Assembly: GCA_947623645.1 (NCBI GenBank)
Contig: CANQHK010000052.1
Location: 1-8,143 of the forward strand
Reading direction: 5' to 3'
Length of the DNA: 8,143 nt
From: an uncultured Bacilli bacterium
GTDB lineage: Bacteria; Bacillota_I; Bacilli_A; RF39; UBA660
Shown here: in pieces, positions 6,104 to 8,143 of the stretch
How the letters are laid out: each line of letters opens with the position of its first letter
How positions within the stretch are numbered: position 1 is the first letter of the stretch
Translations under genes and position numbers: made by a program
The notes under the pieces: model-generated
The model's database searches: none
What the model saw: only the letters and a program-made list of their open reading frames with translations
What the model was told of the DNA's origin: nothing

Positions 6104-6793
6104 CTAAATATTAAAGAAATTATCAATTCCAATTACACCATCATAATAATTATTCATTATTTCAATACACAATTTAATTTTTTCATCATCTATCGTTTTA
6201 TTATTTTTATAAGTATTTATAATTTGATTAAATAAATTATCATAATAGAAAGTTATGGATCCATATTTTGATTGTATTAAAATATTTACTAAATCATTAA
6301 TTTTGGACTGAATATCTTCTTCTAAATTTGCGAATAAATAATCATTTATGTTCACTTTTTCTCCATCAATTTCTATTTTCTTACCAAAGATAGAAGATAA
6401 TTTCTTTTGTAATGGCAATTCTTCATTTTTTATATCTTCAAGTAAATAGTTTTTATATTGTAATGTTTTTTCAACTGTGTATTTCGAAATTTCTTGCTCT
6501 TTATGATTCAAATTTTTAGGAATCAAATCTCCCATTACAAAGTCTTTATCTTCTGTCTTATTAAACTCTAAAATTTTATCCTCGTTCACATCAATTAAAA
6601 CCCAATATTCCGGTTTAATCTGTTTTTCTTTACTCCAAACATTATCTTTTTCTTCTGTTAGCATTACCCCAACATATAATTTTTCATTTTCCACTCTTAA
6701 CATAGGGTATAGTGGAACATAATTCGTTAATCCTTTTTTTATTTTTTCAGAGTTAACAATATTTAAGTATTTGTCTAAATTTAAATTATTCAC
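6104..6793 (-). CDS. Unrecognised 229-aa protein translationally coupled to a sigma factor
   Basis: I do not recognise this family. The protein is 229 aa, rich in Asn, Lys, Ile, Asp and Glu, with no signal peptide, no transmembrane segment and no zinc-binding cysteine cluster. It therefore does not look like a standard membrane anti-sigma or a ZAS-type anti-sigma factor. The N-terminal part (about 25-90) looks beta-rich (LRVENEKLYVGVML, EYWVLIDVNEDKILEF); the C-terminal half is helical. The start is GTG at 6791-6793, 7 bases after AAGGAG, which lies inside the end of the sigma gene; the two ORFs overlap by 8 bp (6786-6793). This ties its synthesis to the sigma factor. It might be a soluble anti-sigma factor, a co-regulator or a target, but no direct evidence decides. 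Its composition is more AT-driven than the RNase operon genes, hinting at an accessory origin. Confidence 0.85.
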   Translation of the reverse strand: MNNLNLDKYLNIVNSEKIKKGLTNYVPLYPMLRVENEKLYVGVMLTEEKDNVWSKEKQIKPEYWVLIDVNEDKILEFNKTEDKDFVMGDLIPKNLNHKEQEISKYTVEKTLQYKNYLLEDIKNEELPLQKKLSSIFGKKIEIDGEKVNINDYLFANLEEDIQSKINDLVNILIQSKYGSITFYYDNLFNQIINTYKNNKTIDDEKIKLCIEIMNNYYDGVIGIDNFFNI

Positions 6794-7259
6794 AATATCT
6801 CTCCTTTATTTTATTTCTTGCACTATATAAAAAATATTTTATATTGGCCTCCTTCGTGTTCATTTTTTCACTAATTTCTTTTATTGAAAGGTCATTAACG
6901 TAGTACATTTTAAATATCGTTTTTTCTTTATAGGTTAAACCAATATTATCTAAATTATTGATGATTTCTTTATATATAATTTTATCCAACACTGGAATTT
7001 CATATCCCAATTCATAATCTTCATCAAATGTTGTATTATTTTTTTCTTTAATATATTCTTTTGCTTTGGTGCACCATAAATTATAAGCAATTTTCCATAT
7101 TAAATTTTCAACTTTTTCAATCTCAATATTTTTATTAAAATATTCAAATATTGCTAGAAAAATACTATTTGTTAAATCTTCGGCATCTTCTTTATGTTTG
7201 GTTTTGTGAATTGCCCAATTATATATTTTATAATAATATTCATCATAAATTTTGTCCAC
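6786..7259 (-). CDS. Small sigma-70 family (ECF-like) RNA polymerase sigma factor
   Basis: A 157-aa protein with the two-domain layout of ECF-like sigma factors that direct RNA polymerase to alternative promoters. Region 2 (about 5-70): YYYKIYNWAIHKT, KEDAEDLTNSIFLAIFEYF (23-41) and IWKIAYNLWCTKAKEYI (54-70), the helices that bind core polymerase and the -10 element. Region 4 (about 95-155): LTYKEKTIFKMYYVNDLSI (108-126), then the helix-turn-helix ISEKMNTKEANIKYFLYSAR (129-148) for -35 recognition. It falls in a divergent, very AT-rich group, so the ECF subgroup cannot be named. The start is GTG at 7257-7259, with a good AAAGGTGAT site at 7265-7273. It is first in a two-gene unit and overlaps the 229-aa gene by 8 bp. 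No anti-sigma with a transmembrane helix is adjacent. Upstream CCTAACC and TATATAAG (7281-7310 region) might form a self-regulated promoter, but this is weak. It could also be a mobile-element regulator. Confidence 0.85.
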   Translation of the reverse strand: MDKIYDEYYYKIYNWAIHKTKHKEDAEDLTNSIFLAIFEYFNKNIEIEKVENLIWKIAYNLWCTKAKEYIKEKNNTTFDEDYELGYEIPVLDKIIYKEIINNLDNIGLTYKEKTIFKMYYVNDLSIKEISEKMNTKEANIKYFLYSARNKIKERYCE

Positions 7260-7410
7260 TTTTAATCACCTTTCACTTATATAGTGTTTTTTCTTATAAA
7301 AAGGTTAGGATTTTTTATCTTTTTTTGAAAATAATTGTTTATCGGTTAATAATTTTTAATGTATCTATTCTTGCCATGAACTTTTGTATACAGCGTACCA
7401 CAAAGCATAA

Positions 7411-7524
7411 ATTTTATCAATCTTTTTTGGTACAAATATTTTTTTAAAAAAGAAAAAAATCTCCTTTTTAATAAAAGAGATTCCTTTCCTTTTTTTACTT
7501 ATTATTCTTCTTATGTTGAACTAA
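7411..7524 (+). pseudogene. Probable 3' remnant of an upstream toxin copy
   Basis: A frame open from 7411 with no usable ATG, GTG or TTG start ends in FLFLLIILLMLN and TAA (7522-7524). It sits exactly where the toxin stop sits in the next unit relative to the antisense terminator and the CAGCAATGATTTAG block. The hydrophobic tail resembles the toxin C-terminus (FLLLLLLFVILI). Upstream sequence has no toxin promoter, ribosome binding site or 5' leader. The simplest reading is a unit whose 5' half was lost or replaced. The residues before about 7486 may be unrelated sequence. Confidence 0.45.
7458..7482. terminator. Hairpin flanked by U tracts on both strands
   Basis: AATCTC (7458-7463) pairs with GAGATT (7477-7482), continued by TTTT/AAAA across a one-base bulge around a TAAT loop. 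On the minus strand it is followed by TTTTTCTTTTTT; on the plus strand by a T-rich stretch to 7497. It could terminate leftward readthrough from the array before the sigma-factor gene. Which transcript uses it is not certain. The rest of 7260-7457 has no gene, only the sigma-factor leader and a short GTACCA/TGGTAC inverted repeat (7395-7400 and 7428-7433). Confidence 0.55.
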
Positions 7525-7632
7525 AAAAAGTCACCTAGCTCAGCAATGATTTAGATGATACAATATTATCGGCAACACTCAACACATGAACATTGAGTGT
7601 TCCTTTTTTTATTGTATGCAAATTGCTTTGCT
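7523..7632 (-). ncRNA. Antisense RNA of the first (toxin-less) unit
   Basis: A leftward RNA of about 110 nt is predicted from the promoter at 7639-7667 to a terminator made of TAGATGA/TCACCTA (7552-7558 with 7531-7537, one G-U pair) and seven U (7523-7529). It is the counterpart of the antisense RNA of the second unit, offset by 355-358 bases. The stem has diverged in sequence but stays paired, which argues that the RNA is or was selected. Without a full toxin gene in its own unit it could act in trans on neighbouring toxin mRNAs (inference). Ends are approximate. Confidence 0.6.
7574..7610 (+). terminator. Toxin-mRNA-type terminator, first unit
   Basis: A perfect 9-bp stem, AACACTCAA (7574-7582) with TTGAGTGTT (7593-7601), is followed by CC and seven T (7604-7610). 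It matches the terminator of the second unit and shows that this unit once ended a rightward toxin transcript. Confidence 0.75.
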
Positions 7633-7638
7633 AAATAC

Positions 7639-7667
7639 ATCATACCATAAATCAAATAATTTAGCAA
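7639..7667 (-). promoter_or_regulatory. Antisense RNA promoter, first unit
   Basis: On the minus strand -35 TTGCTA (7662-7667), a 17-base spacer ending TGG, and -10 TATGAT (7639-7644), an extended -10 promoter. The -35 lies in an inverted repeat, TTGCTAAAT/ATTTAGCAA (7628-7636 and 7659-7667), that brackets the promoter in both units. Confidence 0.75.
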
Positions 7668-7700
7668 GAGTTTTTTGTTACATTTTTGTTGTTTTTTATA

Positions 7701-7730
7701 TTGACTTTATAGTCTACTTTTTGATACAAT
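7701..7730 (+). promoter_or_regulatory. Toxin promoter
   Basis: -35 TTGACT (7701-7706), an 18-base spacer and -10 TACAAT (7725-7730). The start would be near 7737, giving a toxin mRNA of about 230 nt with a leader of about 60 nt. The same promoter recurs in the next unit. Confidence 0.8.
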
Positions 7731-7750
7731 TATTTTAGGAATATCCAATG

Positions 7751-7894
7751 GTTGGGTGGAGCCAAACTTCTTTTAAAACGAAGGGAGGCGATATTATGAA
7801 CAAGAAGGATCTTTTGATTTCATCTTTAGTAGTAATTATCTTTCTTTTACTACTTTTGTTATTCGTAATTTTAATATGAAAGAAACCACCTAAC
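7751..7894 (+). promoter_or_regulatory. Predicted 5'-3' long-range pairing in the toxin mRNA
   Basis: GUUGGGUGG (7751-7759) in the toxin leader can pair with CCACCUAAC (7886-7894) just after the toxin stop: nine consecutive pairs including one G-U. The 3' element also forms a local 9-bp hairpin (7885-7893 with 7906-7914), so the two folds compete. A 7-base direct repeat, TTGGGTG, also occurs in the leader (7752-7758) and in the terminator stem (7951-7957), so the antisense RNA can touch both mRNA ends, reminiscent of the DRa/DRb repeats of par loci. A CTTC/GAAG stem (7767-7770 with 7780-7783) abuts the ribosome binding site. Confidence 0.5.
7796..7879 (+). CDS. Small hydrophobic peptide, probable type I toxin
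   Basis: A 27-aa peptide that begins MNKKDLLISS and continues as an unbroken run of Leu, Ile, Val and Phe to the TGA stop: a charged head (Lys3, Lys4, Asp5) followed by one predicted membrane helix (about 6-27). This is the usual shape of a type I toxin that inserts in the inner membrane and disturbs its potential. The start ATG is preceded by GGGAGG (7783-7788) at 7 bases. Context makes the call: own promoter, long structured leader, intrinsic terminator, and a convergent antisense RNA over the 3' end, all repeated in tandem. I do not see the Fst-type proline/glycine and C-terminal charged pattern, nor a clear TxpA or BsrG match, so this may be a separate family. An alternative is a regulatory membrane peptide or small protein modulator. 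Toxicity is inference. Confidence 0.75.
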   Translation: MNKKDLLISSLVVIIFLLLLLLFVILI

Positions 7895-7989
7895 TCAGCA
7901 ATGATTTAGGTGGTTAACAAAACTTATAGGCAACACTCAACAGGAAAACATTGGGTGTTCCTTTTTTATTGTATGCAAATTTCTTTGCT
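7878..7989 (-). ncRNA. Antisense antitoxin RNA of the complete unit
   Basis: Leftward RNA of about 112 nt from the promoter at 7996-8024. It ends at a 9-bp terminator stem (TTAGGTGGT/ACCACCTAA, 7906-7914 with 7885-7893) followed on the minus strand by the U-rich TTTCTTTC. It is fully complementary to the 3' untranslated part of the toxin mRNA including its terminator stem, and just reaches the toxin stop codon. Expected action: duplex formation and RNase III cleavage, plus contact with the leader through TTGGGTG complementarity. Ends are approximate. Confidence 0.7.
7932..7967 (+). terminator. Toxin mRNA terminator
   Basis: AACACTCAA (7932-7940) pairs with TTGGGTGTT (7951-7959) with one G-U pair across a 10-base loop, followed by CC and six T (7962-7967). 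It lies inside the region covered by the antisense RNA. Confidence 0.8.
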
Positions 7990-7995
7990 AAATAC

Positions 7996-8024
7996 ATCAT
8001 ACCATAAACTCAAAAATTTAGCAA
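7996..8024 (-). promoter_or_regulatory. Antisense RNA promoter, second unit
   Basis: On the minus strand -35 TTGCTA (8019-8024), a 17-base spacer ending TGG, and -10 TATGAT (7996-8001). It is identical in hexamers and spacing to the promoter of the first unit. Confidence 0.75.
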
Positions 8025-8057
8025 GAGTTTTTTGTTACATTTTTGTTGTTTTTTATA

Positions 8058-8143
8058 TTGACTTTGTAGTCTACTTTTTGATACAATTATTTTAGGAATA
8101 TCCAATGGTTGGGTGGAGCCAAACTTCTTTTAAAACGAAGGGA
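8058..8143 (+). promoter_or_regulatory. Toxin promoter and leader of the next unit, cut by the window edge
   Basis: -35 TTGACT (8058-8063), an 18-base spacer and -10 TACAAT (8082-8087), then the same leader with GGTTGGGTGGAGCC. The sequence stops inside the ribosome binding site. By the 357-base period a toxin start codon would be expected about 10 bases past the edge. Confidence 0.8.

Larger units (their letters stand above)
7531..8143. repeat. Tandem array with a period of about 357 bp
   Basis: The stretch from about 7531 to 7786 recurs from about 7886 to the right edge at 8143 with high identity: offset 355 at CAGCAATGATTTAG, 358 at GGCAACACTCAA, and 357 at TTGTATGCAAA and at TCCAATGGTTGGG. 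The part after the antisense promoter is nearly identical (for example TTGACTTTATAG against TTGACTTTGTAG). The part around the terminators has diverged more. The copy seen at the right edge stops at its ribosome binding site, so the array continues beyond the window. Confidence 0.93.

Noticed and set aside
6104..6793. Classical anti-sigma factor
   Set aside because: No transmembrane helix and no zinc-binding His/Cys cluster are visible, so only the genetic coupling supports such a role.
210..7259. Mycoplasma-type genetic code with TGA as tryptophan
   Set aside because: Trp is encoded by TGG where checked (HD protein, sigma factor), and TGA ends rnc in an ATGA overlap and ends the toxin ORF.
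7151..7447. Plus-strand 98-aa frame
   Set aside because: It is antisense to sigma region 2 and has no start signals.
7910..8095. Plus-strand 61-aa frame in the array
   Set aside because: It crosses the toxin terminator, the antisense promoter and the next toxin promoter, and has no ribosome binding site.
7531..8143. CRISPR array
   Set aside because: The unit is about 357 bp with a gene, promoters and terminators inside; there are no short repeats with unique spacers and no cas genes.

Overview
The window is AT-rich, with TTG and GTG starts, strong GGAGG/GGTGAT-type ribosome binding sites, sigma-A-like promoters and U-tract terminators. Tryptophan is encoded by TGG where I checked, and TGA serves as a stop (end of the RNase III gene, end of the toxin ORF), so this is not a Mycoplasma-type genetic code. 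The protein families (RNase J, RNase III, CBS/DRTGG-type family II pyrophosphatase, a Firmicutes-type HD phosphohydrolase) suggest a low-GC Bacillota, probably a gut-type Bacilli, Erysipelotrichia or RF39-like lineage. The exact taxon is inference.

Layout. Positions 1-209 hold no gene. They contain a hairpin, a 10-base C run, an 11-bp inverted repeat pair, a possible leftward promoter and the terminator of the next operon. Positions 210-4743 are one leftward operon with its own promoter: rnc (RNase III), an unrecognised 169-aa coiled-coil-type protein, an RNase J paralogue that has lost several metal ligands, and a manganese-dependent inorganic pyrophosphatase with CBS and DRTGG domains. The junctions are a 4-bp overlap, a 3-bp gap and a 1-bp gap. 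Positions 4818-4966 hold a hairpin that ends the next transcript and a probable transposase N-terminal scrap. Positions 4967-5988 hold a leftward HD phosphohydrolase gene with a clear promoter and a short overlapping leader ORF. Positions 6005-7259 hold a leftward two-gene unit, a small sigma-70 family factor overlapping an unrecognised 229-aa protein, closed by a strong terminator.

Positions 7411-8143 are the most unusual part: a tandem array with a period of about 357 bp that looks like a type I toxin-antitoxin system. The complete unit has a rightward promoter, a 27-residue hydrophobic peptide gene with a strong ribosome binding site, an intrinsic terminator, and a leftward promoter driving an antisense RNA of about 110 nt that overlaps the 3' end of the toxin mRNA. 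One unit upstream has kept its antisense RNA but apparently lost its toxin start. A further unit begins and is cut off at the right edge. The toxin mRNA ends can pair with each other, as in known type I systems, but the peptide does not show the Fst-family signature I would expect.

Functionally, the left operon concerns RNA processing and pyrophosphate removal. The sigma pair is probably a regulatory module of unknown signal. The right end is a small RNA-controlled accessory locus.
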